The notes beneath the pieces are model-generated. The model had not been told where the DNA came from, did no database searches, and worked only from the letters and a program-made list of their open reading frames with translations. Positions 35,833 to 44,302 of a DNA stretch of 62,980 bases are shown in pieces; position 1 is the stretch's first letter; every line of letters starts with the position of its first letter. Position numbers and translations under genes: made by a program. The stretch comes from Peptococcaceae bacterium (lineage in GTDB: Bacteria; Bacillota; Desulfotomaculia; Desulfotomaculales; Pelotomaculaceae). The DNA lies in NCBI GenBank assembly GCA_012518875.1, contig JAAYRI010000033.1, positions 1 to 62,980 on the forward strand, in the 5' to 3' direction.

Positions 35833-36729
35833 CTAATAAGGCGATTTGGGCACCCCAAATCTGTATTTTCCCCGTGTCTCCATCCCACCGATTCCTTTAA
35901 AACCAGTTATTGTACCGGTAATAATCTCTTTAATCGAAATTGGATCGTATATCGAGGTGTAAGCAATTTTCTCCACCACAAAAACAGGATCATAAGCATG
36001 AATCATCACTCGCTGAGGAGAGCTTGCAAAATTAGCCCCTGCCTTTAAAATTGCCTCATAGTGGGACTGACAGGCACCAGCGAAAATAACCAGATCATCC
36101 CTGCTTTTTTCATATTGCCGAGCTGCCTTTACAGTGTCCACAAAAAATTGTGAGGAATAGTAGTTTTTGATATCGGAAAAGTCATTTTTACCCTTAATAA
36201 AACCATCATGACCAGTGATGACCAGCAAGTCGGGATTGTGCCTTTTTAGCAGATCCCCGGCCACCTGGGATTGCTGCCTTTCTTCAATGTTGTATCCATC
36301 AGCCGGGATGCTTAGTTGCCTGTATGTTGTGAGACAGAGATCAAGGTAGTCGCTATCACCGTCTATATGGAGAACAGTGCCGGGGACATCAAAACCATTA
36401 ACCCCATTTCCATTAACAACCTTATTTTTGACTCCATATTGTGCTGCCCGGCCCAGGACCAGTTTTTTGTCTCTTTCCCGCCTGGCAAAAATGCGTTGCA
36501 TATGCTCGCTACTTTTTATTGTATGTTCACGTAGGCGCTGGGCAAGTTCACCCGGCCCAACCTTGACCAAATCCTCTAGCGGGGAATCTGCAAACAGTCT
36601 GTAGTAAATACCTTTTAGGCTACAATATTTTTTTTTATTTTCTTCTTCATAAATTTCAACTATCTTAAAGAGAATGTCCTTATTGTATGATCTGCGTGCA
36701 ACCACGTCACCCTCTTTTATTTTTCCCAC
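35833..36729 (-). CDS. yabG: Sporulation-specific protease YabG
   Basis: YabG is a sigma-K protease that trims coat proteins such as SafA and SpoIVA, and in Clostridioides also pre-pro-CspBA. The N-terminal domain (KEGDVVARRSYNKDILFKIV) and the core (VLHIDGDSDYLDLCLTTYRQ; PDLLVITGHDGF; IFAGACQSHYEAILKAGANF) match the family. I use GTG 36729 after AAAGGGG, which aligns with the family N-terminus; the longer frame from 36786 would run through the -10 candidate. The length is about 298 residues. Confidence 0.93.
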   Translation of the reverse strand: MGKIKEGDVVARRSYNKDILFKIVEIYEEENKKKYCSLKGIYYRLFADSPLEDLVKVGPGELAQRLREHTIKSSEHMQRIFARRERDKKLVLGRAAQYGVKNKVVNGNGVNGFDVPGTVLHIDGDSDYLDLCLTTYRQLSIPADGYNIEERQQSQVAGDLLKRHNPDLLVITGHDGFIKGKNDFSDIKNYYSSQFFVDTVKAARQYEKSRDDLVIFAGACQSHYEAILKAGANFASSPQRVMIHAYDPVFVVEKIAYTSIYDPISIKEIITGTITGFKGIGGMETRGKYRFGVPKSPY

Positions 36730-36750
36730 TACAAAGACCCCTTTTTCTTT

Positions 36751-36759
36751 TATCATATG
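36751..36759 (-). promoter_or_regulatory. Sigma-K-like -10 of yabG
   Basis: CATATGATA on the minus strand fits CATAnnnTA fully. The nearest AC lies 18 bp away, one more than usual, so the call is tentative. Confidence 0.35.
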
Positions 36760-36852
36760 AAAGGGGAAATAGGGTTTGTGTATCAACCAAGCAACATTTT
36801 GGTTTATTCTTCATATCATGGGTAGAAATGGATAGTAGAGGGGAGGTTGCCT

Positions 36853-37656
36853 ATGATTGCAGCGGTGATCCCTGTTAAGGATGAAGAAAGGCGCCTAAAA
36901 AAAACAATAGGAACACTTTTGTCAATTCCCCTGGATATAATCATTCCCGTTGTCAACGGCAGTAGTGATGGCTCTTGCAGTATTATCAACCGGGTCCATT
37001 CAAAGCGGATCCAACCCCTTTATTTTATAGAGTCCCTGGGCATAGATGTACCCCGGGCTATCGGGGCCAAGGTCGCACTTGATTTAGGAGCAACCGTTAC
37101 ACTATTTTTAGACGGAGACATGGATGGAAACATCGCCAATAACCTGGTGGATCTAATCATGGCAGTTTTTAAAAAAGGTGCTGATATGGTTTTAACCAAT
37201 TGCTATCCCAAAGGTCCCCAAGGCTATTTTGCCTGGATCCCAAAACTGGCAGCGGCAGTGTTGGAGGCCCGTTGCAGGCTGAACCGGGAAATAAGCCTGG
37301 AGGAAACAATAGGAGCAGCTTCTCCCAGTCATGGCCCCCATGCCGTGTCCCGCCGTTTTCTTCTCTCCATACCACTTCGTGAGATCGCTATACCCCCTGT
37401 TTCTCTGGCCCTGGCTGCTAGAGAAGCCCTGCAGGTTTGTGTTGGCACGGAAATAGCCCATGATAAACTGGGTTCACCCTGGAAAGATTCTGTCCATGCG
37501 GATCTAATCGCAGAAACAATTATAGGTGACTGTATAGAAGCAGGGCATGTCTACCGGGGAACAAAGCGTGAGCGGCTATTGGACACTGTAGAATATCTCG
37601 GCTATCATCCCAGGAGGCGGTGGGATCTTTTAGATGAATTCCTGGCTCAATCATGA
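36853..37656 (+). CDS. Family 2-type glycosyltransferase
   Basis: The GT-A fold is visible: IAAVIPVKDEERRLKKTIGT at the start, then a DxD-type motif in LFLDGDMDGN near residue 94. There is no membrane segment. It resembles glucosyl-3-phosphoglycerate synthase-like or dolichyl-type enzymes, but donor and acceptor cannot be assigned. I use ATG 36853, six bases past GGGGAGG; TTG 36847 touches the site. It is a lone plus-strand gene, divergent from yabG, so a spore-related role is only a guess. Confidence 0.75.
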   Translation: MIAAVIPVKDEERRLKKTIGTLLSIPLDIIIPVVNGSSDGSCSIINRVHSKRIQPLYFIESLGIDVPRAIGAKVALDLGATVTLFLDGDMDGNIANNLVDLIMAVFKKGADMVLTNCYPKGPQGYFAWIPKLAAAVLEARCRLNREISLEETIGAASPSHGPHAVSRRFLLSIPLREIAIPPVSLALAAREALQVCVGTEIAHDKLGSPWKDSVHADLIAETIIGDCIEAGHVYRGTKRERLLDTVEYLGYHPRRRWDLLDEFLAQS

Positions 37657-37662
37657 CAAAAT

Positions 37663-37698
37663 AAAAATAACCCTGGCCGAGAACCGGGGGTTATTTTT
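37663..37698. terminator. Bidirectional terminator between convergent genes
   Basis: AAAAATAACCC (37663-37673) pairs with GGGTTATTTTT (37688-37698). A T-run on each strand serves both the glycosyltransferase and the YkuK gene. Confidence 0.8.
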
Positions 37699-37706
37699 AT
37701 TGCACC

Positions 37707-38186
37707 TTATTTGGTGTGTTTATCCGCCACTGTAGAGGCGCCATAAGCCTCTGGTTTTATTTTTGCCCTAAAGCCGCTACCGGTAACCATGCCTACCACC
37801 TCACGGATCAAATCTTTTGTGTCACCATGAACACTAACATCTATGTGTATTTCCACATTTGGGTCATCTGTCCCGTTAAAGCCATAATCAGCAAAAAACT
37901 TGTGTACCATTCCGCCTACCTCCAGGCTCAATGCTGTTTCGTAAAAAATTTTTTGTCTCAGGCTCTTAATTTTTCGCTGAATCCTCTTATGGTAAAAATA
38001 ACGGCCCCCCTTGCCCAGCCGATGTACGATAACAGCGGTGATAAAACAGGTGTCATTTTTCACCATCGAGTCTGAACCAATAATGATTTTATAGTCAGAA
38101 GCAGGAAGATCCTTTATATACCTGATAATATCCATCATCATGGCTGAAAAGTGCATTCTCCCCTTGGAGGGACTGATAAAATACAT
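37707..38186 (-). CDS. ykuK: RNase H-like protein, YkuK/DUF458 family
   Basis: The family has an RNase H-like fold with unproven activity. YKIIIGSDSM near residue 37 holds the first conserved Asp; ETALSLEV and VEIHIDVSVHGDTKDLIREV carry the other conserved acidic residues. The length of 159 matches YkuK. I use ATG 38186 after AAGGGGG; an upstream start at 38213 has no good site. It lies downstream of ksgA. Confidence 0.85.
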   Translation of the reverse strand: MYFISPSKGRMHFSAMMMDIIRYIKDLPASDYKIIIGSDSMVKNDTCFITAVIVHRLGKGGRYFYHKRIQRKIKSLRQKIFYETALSLEVGGMVHKFFADYGFNGTDDPNVEIHIDVSVHGDTKDLIREVVGMVTGSGFRAKIKPEAYGASTVADKHTK

Positions 38187-38248
38187 TTTTCCCCCTTCTT
38201 TCATGTATACCAAATCTACTACCCAGTTCTATGATGCGGCAGTATATT

Positions 38249-39124
38249 CTAGCTGTTATCCTTTACAATATTTTCAGCCAGGGAAACAAATTCCCCCAGG
38301 GTCAGTGTTTCGGCACGGCGCCCGGGGTCGATCCCAGCCCTTTTTAGGCCTATTAGACAGGTTTCCCGTTCAATACCAAGGGAAGATCTGGTCAGGGCGT
38401 TTAATAAGGTCTTTCGCCTCATACCAAAGGTTGAACGAATAATATTAAACAGTAGATCCTCATCCTGCACAATTGCAACCGGCTCCTTCCTTACCAGGAG
38501 CCGGACCACCGCAGAATCAACCCCCGGTCGGGGATAAAAAACGGTTCTGGGCACTCTAAATAGTATTTCCGGTTTGGTAAAATATTGTACAGCCAGGCTC
38601 AAAGCTCCATAGGCTTTAGTACCTGGTGTGGCAACCAAACGTTCGGCCACCTCAAGCTGGATCATAACCACAATAACCGAAATATTAAAGTGGTTGTGTA
38701 GCAGGTGCATTAAAATCGGGCTGGTTATATAGTATGGCAAATTGGCCATCAATTTGTATGCCTTGCCTGTGCGGCCATATTCACCGCCTGTTTTTTCCTC
38801 TACCAGACGATCAAAATCCGTTTTTAGGGCATCGCCCAATATTATATTCACATTTTCTAAACCCGCAAGGAGCTCGTTTAGTGCCTTGAACAACCCACGG
38901 TCAATTTCTATAGCCATTACCTTGCCGACACTATGGGCAATTTCCCTGGTCAGGGATCCCAAACCGGGGCCAATCTCCACTACCAAATCAGACTTTGTTA
39001 GTTCTGCTAATTCTATTATTTTACGAATAATATTATTGTCAATAAGAAAATTTTGCCCCAGGCTCTTGCGGCAGGAAATATTGTGTTTTTTCATGATGCT
39101 TTGTATAGCAGCAGGTGATATCAT
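38249..39124 (-). CDS. rsmA: 16S rRNA (A1518/A1519) dimethyltransferase
   Basis: RsmA (KsgA) dimethylates two adenines near the 3' end of 16S rRNA during 30S maturation. The 291 residues contain the SAM loop VVEIGPGLGSLTREIA, the family start KSLGQNFLIDNNI, and the catalytic motif NLPYYITSPIL. ATG follows GTAGGGG. In Bacillus rnmV lies directly upstream; here yabE does, so rnmV is missing from the locus. Confidence 0.97.
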   Translation of the reverse strand: MISPAAIQSIMKKHNISCRKSLGQNFLIDNNIIRKIIELAELTKSDLVVEIGPGLGSLTREIAHSVGKVMAIEIDRGLFKALNELLAGLENVNIILGDALKTDFDRLVEEKTGGEYGRTGKAYKLMANLPYYITSPILMHLLHNHFNISVIVVMIQLEVAERLVATPGTKAYGALSLAVQYFTKPEILFRVPRTVFYPRPGVDSAVVRLLVRKEPVAIVQDEDLLFNIIRSTFGMRRKTLLNALTRSSLGIERETCLIGLKRAGIDPGRRAETLTLGEFVSLAENIVKDNS

Positions 39125-39225
39125 CTCTTAGTAACCCCTACATAATATAGACAACTACTACAATCAGCCATTCGACATACTAAAAAACATTCCCTTTTAT
39201 TATCCCCAACTTTGCCCTAAACAAG

Positions 39226-39253
39226 TAAAAAACAGCCCTATTAAGGCTGTTTT
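39226..39253 (-). terminator. Intrinsic terminator after yabE
   Basis: AAAACAGCC (39229-39237) pairs with GGCTGTTTT (39245-39253); six T follow on the minus strand. It lies between yabE and rsmA. Confidence 0.75.
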
Positions 39254-39265
39254 CACCAATTTCTA

Positions 39266-40258
39266 TTATTCTATTTTGTAGACCCTTACGCGCCTGATGC
39301 CCCAGTTTATAGCCTCTTCATAGGACTCAAAAAAGAGGTCAATTCTATTTCCTTTAATGCTGCCACCCACATCCAATGCTGTTGCATAACCATACCCATC
39401 CACATAAAGCCGGGACCGTAGAGGTATAAATGACGGATCCACGGCAACCACACCATAATGGGGGCTAACCCCACAGCTAGTATTATAACCCGTGTGGGTG
39501 TATGCCGATGCCACCATATCCACAGCCTCGCTATACCTAATATTTTCGCCGCCCCTGGATACGGTCAAACCACTGCCCACCATCACTAGTTGGTTCACAG
39601 GGGGAGCTAGTATTTTGGTCTCGATTAGTTGCCGGGCTATCTCTATTCCGTCCTTATATTTTACCTTCCAGATTTTTTGCTCTGTACCATTCCTGCCTGC
39701 CTCAGCGATCCTGGTGGTTCCCTGGGGCAAATTAACTGTATATTTTTGTTTTGTTTCAAAATTCAACACTTCCTCTGTGGCCTCTGTTTTGGTAACAACC
39801 CTGGCCACGGCAACGTTCATATTCGGCACCACAGCAGCATCTTGCGCAGGGCTAACCTCATCTTCCGGCCCCAATACCACACCTGCTTCATTCAGTAAAT
39901 CACCTACTACACTGCATTGGGTCCGAATGGGCAACCTTTGTCCGTCCACACTAATGCTTACATCCACCGCCCTATTAACTGTGATCACCATACCATCCGT
40001 CAGCGCCGTTTCTAATGATGGGCTTACTTCATCATTATCTAACAGAACGACGTCCTTCACCGCTAGAACATCCCCTACCGTGCCGGTATAGGTTCTGGCC
40101 ATCAGTTCCCTGCCTTCATCAACAATGAGTACCGATTTTTCAGCCCAAACACCCATGGCCAAAATAAACAATACAACCCCTATTGAGATCACCGATTTTA
40201 AAACACCCCGGTTACTCCCTAGATCCAATTCTTTATCACCTGTTTTTTCCCAACTCAT
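39266..40258 (-). CDS. yabE: YabE-like cell wall protein with DUF348, G5 and 3D domains
   Basis: This is a resuscitation-factor-like wall enzyme. A membrane anchor (about 22-40) is followed by two DUF348 units (45-155), a G5 domain (160-235; KQKYTVNLPQGTTRIAEAG) and a C-terminal 3D domain (245-330; ASAYTHTGYNTSCG, and ALDVGGSIKGNRIDLFF with the three conserved Asp). The 3D domain resembles the MltA catalytic core. I use ATG 40258 after AAAAGGAGG; the longer frame from 40342 would contain that site. Confidence 0.9.
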   Translation of the reverse strand: MSWEKTGDKELDLGSNRGVLKSVISIGVVLFILAMGVWAEKSVLIVDEGRELMARTYTGTVGDVLAVKDVVLLDNDEVSPSLETALTDGMVITVNRAVDVSISVDGQRLPIRTQCSVVGDLLNEAGVVLGPEDEVSPAQDAAVVPNMNVAVARVVTKTEATEEVLNFETKQKYTVNLPQGTTRIAEAGRNGTEQKIWKVKYKDGIEIARQLIETKILAPPVNQLVMVGSGLTVSRGGENIRYSEAVDMVASAYTHTGYNTSCGVSPHYGVVAVDPSFIPLRSRLYVDGYGYATALDVGGSIKGNRIDLFFESYEEAINWGIRRVRVYKIE

Positions 40259-40591
40259 CAAATGCCTCCTTTTTAACAAGTCCGGCCCTGATCCATTGAA
40301 AAACAATTTTCTGGATATTATTTTGCTCGCCATTAGGCCCATTCAAAACCGTTTATTCCAACACTTTTATATTCTACTATGAGTTGTCAGTTTTGAATAG
40401 GGTTTATTAATGTCGCTATTTGCATTATATTACATTTACTGTCAGCCCCTCATCCTTTTTTAATCGCTCCTGCCATGGGTCGGCCCCTTGAAGGAGAAGG
40501 GCTTTAGCCAATAGTCACAACAATGCCGCTCACATACCTTGCAATGGGCTTTTGGGATATATTAACAGCCTATTTACCCAGGTGCCGCCAA
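40259..40591 (-). other. Leader of yabE: about 330 bp without a gene
   Basis: Apart from the yabE ribosome site (40261-40273), I see a -10-like TATAAT on the minus strand (near 40425-40430) without a -35 at the right distance, and a hairpin CCCTT/AAGGG near 40485-40501. No known riboswitch motif is recognisable and no convincing small gene is present. Confidence 0.4.
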
Positions 40592-40627
40592 ATAAAAATT
40601 ACCGGGTAAGCATACACCCGGTAATTC
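40592..40627 (-). terminator. Intrinsic terminator after the UPF0158 gene
   Basis: AATTACCGGGT (40597-40607) pairs with ACCCGGTAATT (40616-40626), 11 bp; TTTATTT follows on the minus strand. Confidence 0.85.
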
Positions 40628-40655
40628 CTTCCACTTGCCTTGTTGTTCTACTAAA

Positions 40656-41075
40656 TTATTTATCCAGTATTTCTATTCCCCTGGCCATAAACCATTTTTT
40701 CAAAAAATCAGCATATTTCTCATTCTGAAATTTATACCACTCATGGCGCTCATCCTCATAACCCATGAGAATCTTTCTATATTTTGTATCTGTTTCAAAT
40801 TCATTTTCCAACCGGCGCCTGAGATCTTCATCCTTTATAGTTGCTATATAATCCTTTTTTACCTGCAAGGAAAACGCTTTTTCGATTTTTGGCAACCTAA
40901 TATAACGGTTGGTTTGTCTATCCAGCTTCTCCATGATCTCGATGTGCTCGGGGAAATCCAGGGGTGAAAAAAACTTAACGTCACCAGTCTTAAGGTCAAC
41001 ATAATATTCGGAGTGTTGGCTGCTGTTTTCAAAAGCATTAACTATCCATGCTATTACAACAGGTACCTTCTTCAT
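40656..41075 (-). CDS. UPF0158 family protein
   Basis: The 139-residue acidic protein matches the UPF0158 pattern: an N-terminal segment VVIAWIVNAFENSSQHSEYY with a strand-forming DLKTGDVKF, then a long helical part ending FKNEKYADFLKKWF-like. Function unknown. I use ATG 41075, seven bases past GGAGGG; the ORF can be extended two codons. It follows tatD by 37 bp and has its own terminator. Confidence 0.75.
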   Translation of the reverse strand: MKKVPVVIAWIVNAFENSSQHSEYYVDLKTGDVKFFSPLDFPEHIEIMEKLDRQTNRYIRLPKIEKAFSLQVKKDYIATIKDEDLRRRLENEFETDTKYRKILMGYEDERHEWYKFQNEKYADFLKKWFMARGIEILDK

Positions 41076-41111
41076 CACCAAACCCTCCTCTTTTCTATCT
41101 TTAAAAGGTAT

Positions 41112-41882
41112 TCAAGGAATTTGGAATAATCTCCTGCCGTTTTCAGCACACATCTGTGTCAGGGCCTCTTTTTTCATTCCCCGCACCTTGGCAATTTCTG
41201 CAGCGGTATGAAGTATGTGGGCTGGTTCATTCCGTTTACCCCGGTAAGGAATGGGAGTCAGATATGGGGAATCAGTTTCTATCAGCAGGCGATCCGCGGG
41301 GGTTTTAGCAGCCACCTCTTTCAATATCCTGGCGTTGGGAAAGGTGACCGGCCCGGCAATGGAAAGATAAAAATCCATAACCAGTAGCTCCTTGGCCATT
41401 TCCCAGCTGCCTGAATAACAATGCATAACCCCCCCGACCGGCCCCAGCTTTTCTTTTCGCAAAATTTCCATCATCTCACCATGTGCATCCCGATCATGAA
41501 TAACAATGGGCTTTCCCAGTTTTTTTGCCAGGGCCATCTGATCCAAAAAAACCTGCCGCTGCACGGGGCGTGGTGACAAGTCTCGGTAGTAATCCAGTCC
41601 TATTTCCCCTATGGCTACTACCTTGGGATGCTGGGCCATTTCTGCCAATTCCTCTAGATAGCCGGGTTCAGCCCCAGCGGCATCATGGGGGTGAATACCA
41701 ACAGTAGCATAAATAAAATCATATTTTTCTGCCAGATCTATTGATTCCCGGGAAGATGTTAGATCGAAACCGATGTTTACGATTAGATTAACCCCTGCCT
41801 GACGGGCACGCTGAATCATTTCGTCCCGATCCTGATCATACGCCTTGTCATTTAAGTGCGCGTGCGTGTCAAACACATTCAT
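41112..41882 (-). CDS. tatD: TatD-family metal-dependent hydrolase
   Basis: TatD proteins are TIM-barrel DNases of the amidohydrolase superfamily. The metal ligands are visible: FDTHAHLNDKAY, IGEIGLDYYRD, IVIHDRDAHGE, MHCYSGSWE and LLIETDSPYLTP. The length of 256 is typical. ATG follows GAAAGGAAAG. It follows metG as in Bacillus (metS-yabD). Confidence 0.95.
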   Translation of the reverse strand: MNVFDTHAHLNDKAYDQDRDEMIQRARQAGVNLIVNIGFDLTSSRESIDLAEKYDFIYATVGIHPHDAAGAEPGYLEELAEMAQHPKVVAIGEIGLDYYRDLSPRPVQRQVFLDQMALAKKLGKPIVIHDRDAHGEMMEILRKEKLGPVGGVMHCYSGSWEMAKELLVMDFYLSIAGPVTFPNARILKEVAAKTPADRLLIETDSPYLTPIPYRGKRNEPAHILHTAAEIAKVRGMKKEALTQMCAENGRRLFQIP

Positions 41883-41943
41883 ATTGCAGCTTTCCTTTCA
41901 TTGGTCGGTTTATCCCTGGGTGCGTTTCTATTTCATTCTACAG

Positions 41944-43491
41944 TTATCTCTTGCCTGTGGTGTCGATACGGGGGAATAACGCCGGGCCTCTTTTTACAAC
42001 AGTGCCCGCTGGTAGCCTGCCCCAGGATAGGGCTTCCCAGGCATGTAGTCCCGGCTGGTCAGCAATGCCCAACTGGCCCCAAACCCTGTCGGGCAGGTAA
42101 GGCATAAATGGTGATACCATGATAGTAATGAATCGAAGTGATTCAGCCAGATTATACATTACGGTAGACAGTCTCTCTTTTTTAGCCGGATCCTTGTTCA
42201 GGGCCCAGGGAGCTGTTTCATCCACATATTTGTTGGCTCGCCCTACCAGGCGCCAGATAGCTGCCAGGGCTGCTGAAATATCAGATTTGTCCATTAACCC
42301 CTCTACAATAGCAGGAGTTTGCTCGGCTAAATCAATCAATTCCTGATCCGGGGCTTCAAAAGCTGAAGGGGATTGAACCAACCCGTTAAAATATTTTTCC
42401 ACCATGGCAATGGAACGGCTGACCAGGTTGCCCATGTCGTTGGCCAAATCCTTGTTGATGCGTTCTATTAGAGCATCCTCGCTATAGGACCCGTCAGCTC
42501 CAAAAGGCATCTCCCGCAACAGGTAATAGCGAATGGCATCAACACCATATTTATCAATTAATACCAGGGGATCCACTACATTACCTTTAGATTTGGACAT
42601 TTTGCCGCTTTCAAGCAGTATCCAGCCATGGCCTACTACCTGCTTGGGCAATTCAAGATCCAAAGCCATCAAGAGCATGGGCCAAATAATGCTGTGAAAA
42701 CGCACAATGTCCTTACCCATTAGATGCACATCCGCAGGCCAGTATTTTTTAAACAGGCTGTTGTCCTCTGTGCCATAACCGAGGGCGGAAATATAGTTAG
42801 TCAGGGCGTCCACCCAAACATAAATCACATGTTCAGAATTGAAAGGTACGGGGATACCCCAATTAAATGTTGTTCTGGAAACACATAGGTCCTCTAGACC
42901 ACTTTTTATAAAGCTAACCATTTCGTTACGCCGACTGGTAGGCTGGATAAATTCCGGATGTTTTTCAATATGCTGCAATAGCCGCTCTGCATACTTAGAC
43001 ATTTTAAAAAAATAATTTTCTTCCCGGAGCAATTCTACCGGGCGCCCGCAGTCCGGGCAATTGCCTTCCTCCAACCTGCTTTCTGCCCAAAAAGCCTCGC
43101 AGGGTGTACAATACCATCCTTCATAATTGGCTTTATATATATCTCCCTGGTCATACAACCGCTGGAAAACAGCTGAAACCACATTTTTATGGCGTTCCTC
43201 CGTGGTGCGGATAAAGTCATTGTAACCCACCCCAAGTTTCCCCCAGAGGTGTTTAATGCCGGCCACAACCTCATCCACAAATTCTTGTGGTGTTTTGCTT
43301 TCAGCCTTGGCCGCCCTTTCGATTTTTTGTCCATGTTCATCAGAGCCGGTTAAAAAATACGTGTCATATCCGGTCATTTTTTTAAAACGAGCCAGGGCAT
43401 CAGCTGCCACAGTAGTGTAAGCGTGCCCGATGTGTAGGTTGCTGCTGGGATAGTAAATCGGTGTGGTAATGTAGAATGTCCCCTTGTTCAT
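41944..43491 (-). CDS. metG: Methionyl-tRNA synthetase, short form
   Basis: MetRS charges tRNA-Met. HIGH (residues 20-23) and KMSKS (near 298) are intact. A four-Cys zinc knuckle (CTPCEAFW ... CPDCGRP) lies at about 127-147. At 515 residues it lacks the C-terminal EMAP/Trbp111-like tRNA-binding domain of Bacillus MetS (about 660), so it may act as a monomer. ATG follows AAAGGAGATAAGGC. A T-box leader with a Met specifier controls it. Confidence 0.96.
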   Translation of the reverse strand: MNKGTFYITTPIYYPSSNLHIGHAYTTVAADALARFKKMTGYDTYFLTGSDEHGQKIERAAKAESKTPQEFVDEVVAGIKHLWGKLGVGYNDFIRTTEERHKNVVSAVFQRLYDQGDIYKANYEGWYCTPCEAFWAESRLEEGNCPDCGRPVELLREENYFFKMSKYAERLLQHIEKHPEFIQPTSRRNEMVSFIKSGLEDLCVSRTTFNWGIPVPFNSEHVIYVWVDALTNYISALGYGTEDNSLFKKYWPADVHLMGKDIVRFHSIIWPMLLMALDLELPKQVVGHGWILLESGKMSKSKGNVVDPLVLIDKYGVDAIRYYLLREMPFGADGSYSEDALIERINKDLANDMGNLVSRSIAMVEKYFNGLVQSPSAFEAPDQELIDLAEQTPAIVEGLMDKSDISAALAAIWRLVGRANKYVDETAPWALNKDPAKKERLSTVMYNLAESLRFITIMVSPFMPYLPDRVWGQLGIADQPGLHAWEALSWGRLPAGTVVKRGPALFPRIDTTGKR

Positions 43492-43525
43492 GCCTTATCT
43501 CCTTTTTCATAACCTTAACTAAAAT

Positions 43526-43821
43526 AAAAAACCCCGCCTCTATTTTCCGAGGGGCGAAGTTTTTAATTTTCGCGGTACCACCCTTTTTACCGGAACCTTG
43601 CGGCGCCGGCCTCAACAGGTATGTGCAAACACCCGATACCCAAGCCTGGTTAACGGGGCTAATTCCGGCCCCACTTACTAATATTCAGCAGGGCAGCTCC
43701 GGGGCCATGTTCAGCCAACTTGATCCGGCGGGGCTCTCAGCTGTTCCCGCTCGCTGTCCGGATAACCCTGTGGGCCTACTCTTCCCTTCATAGCCGTTTA
43801 ATCTGTAAAAAAAAATCACTA
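43526..43821 (-). promoter_or_regulatory. T-box riboswitch of metG, Met-specific
   Basis: The leader starts about 43821 and ends at the terminator. The conserved T-box sequence GGTGGTACCGCG (43582-43571) would base-pair with uncharged tRNA. The specifier loop reads GAAC-ATG-GCC, with the Met codon ATG at 43708-43706. The AG-bulge region GAAGAGTA occurs near the 5' end. The terminator CCCCTCGG ... GAGGCGGGG is followed by six T (43531-43526). Uncharged tRNA-Met should stabilise the antiterminator and allow metG transcription. Confidence 0.93.
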
Positions 43822-43827
43822 TGCTAA

Positions 43828-43856
43828 ATTTTAAATTAATGCAGCTTTTTTGTCAA
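43828..43856 (-). promoter_or_regulatory. Sigma-A promoter of the metG T-box
   Basis: TTGACA (43851-43856), 17 bp, TAAAAT (43828-43833) on the minus strand; nearly ideal. Confidence 0.8.
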
Positions 43857-43903
43857 GTTATCAACATTATAACAAATTAATTGTAGAATTTTACAAAAAC
43901 ATC

Positions 43904-43932
43904 TTGACTCTTAATGGAATTCCTGGTACCAT
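43904..43932 (+). promoter_or_regulatory. Sigma-A promoter of the abrB-type gene
   Basis: TTGACT (43904-43909), 17 bp, TACCAT (43927-43932) with an extended -10 TGG directly before it. About 60 bp lie between it and the start codon. Confidence 0.6.
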
Positions 43933-43991
43933 TTACTTGTAAAATTTTTTATATATTTGTCGAAATTTGTTGAAAGGGAGGGACAGATGTT

Positions 43992-44246
43992 ATGAAATCA
44001 ACTGGTATTGTAAGAAAGGTGGACGAGCTCGGCAGGGTGGTGATTCCCATTGAACTGAGACGCACATTGGGAATCGACGAAAAAGACGCATTAGAGATAT
44101 ATGTTGACGCCGAGAAAATTATCCTCAAAAAATATGAGCCTGCCTGCGTTTTCTGCGGTAATGCTACAGATGTGCAGCACTATAAAAACAAATTAGTTTG
44201 CCGTGAATGTGCCCTAGCCATGTTTGAAAGTGCCAAAGCGATGTAA
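43992..44246 (+). CDS. abrB: AbrB-family transition-state regulator with C-terminal zinc knuckle
   Basis: The first 50 residues are an AbrB swapped-hairpin DNA-binding domain (MKSTGIVRKVDELGRVVIPI, EIYVDAEKIILKKYEP). The C-terminus holds CVFCGN ... CREC, a two-CxxC knuckle that may bind zinc and is common in clostridial AbrB. The locus (next to metG and rsmI) is that of Bacillus abrB, which represses stationary-phase genes until Spo0A-P rises. It is divergent from the metG T-box. Confidence 0.93.
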   Translation: MKSTGIVRKVDELGRVVIPIELRRTLGIDEKDALEIYVDAEKIILKKYEPACVFCGNATDVQHYKNKLVCRECALAMFESAKAM

Positions 44247-44269
44247 AACAATTCGACAGATATTTTGTA

Positions 44270-44297
44270 GAGAGATTTTAATCTCTCATTTTTTTTT
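44270..44297 (+). terminator. Intrinsic terminator after abrB
   Basis: GAGAGATT (44270-44277) pairs with AATCTCTC (44280-44287), with nine T from 44289. The two-base apparent loop means the inner A-T pairs open. Confidence 0.8.
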
Positions 44298-44302
44298 GCC
44301 TT

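Noticed and set aside
39492-40091. Open frame of 199 codons on the plus strand
   Set aside because: Antisense shadow of yabE, whose G5 and 3D domains are clear.
40471-40505. Short peptide frame (about ten codons) on the plus strand in the yabE leader
   Set aside because: No ribosome site and too short to support.
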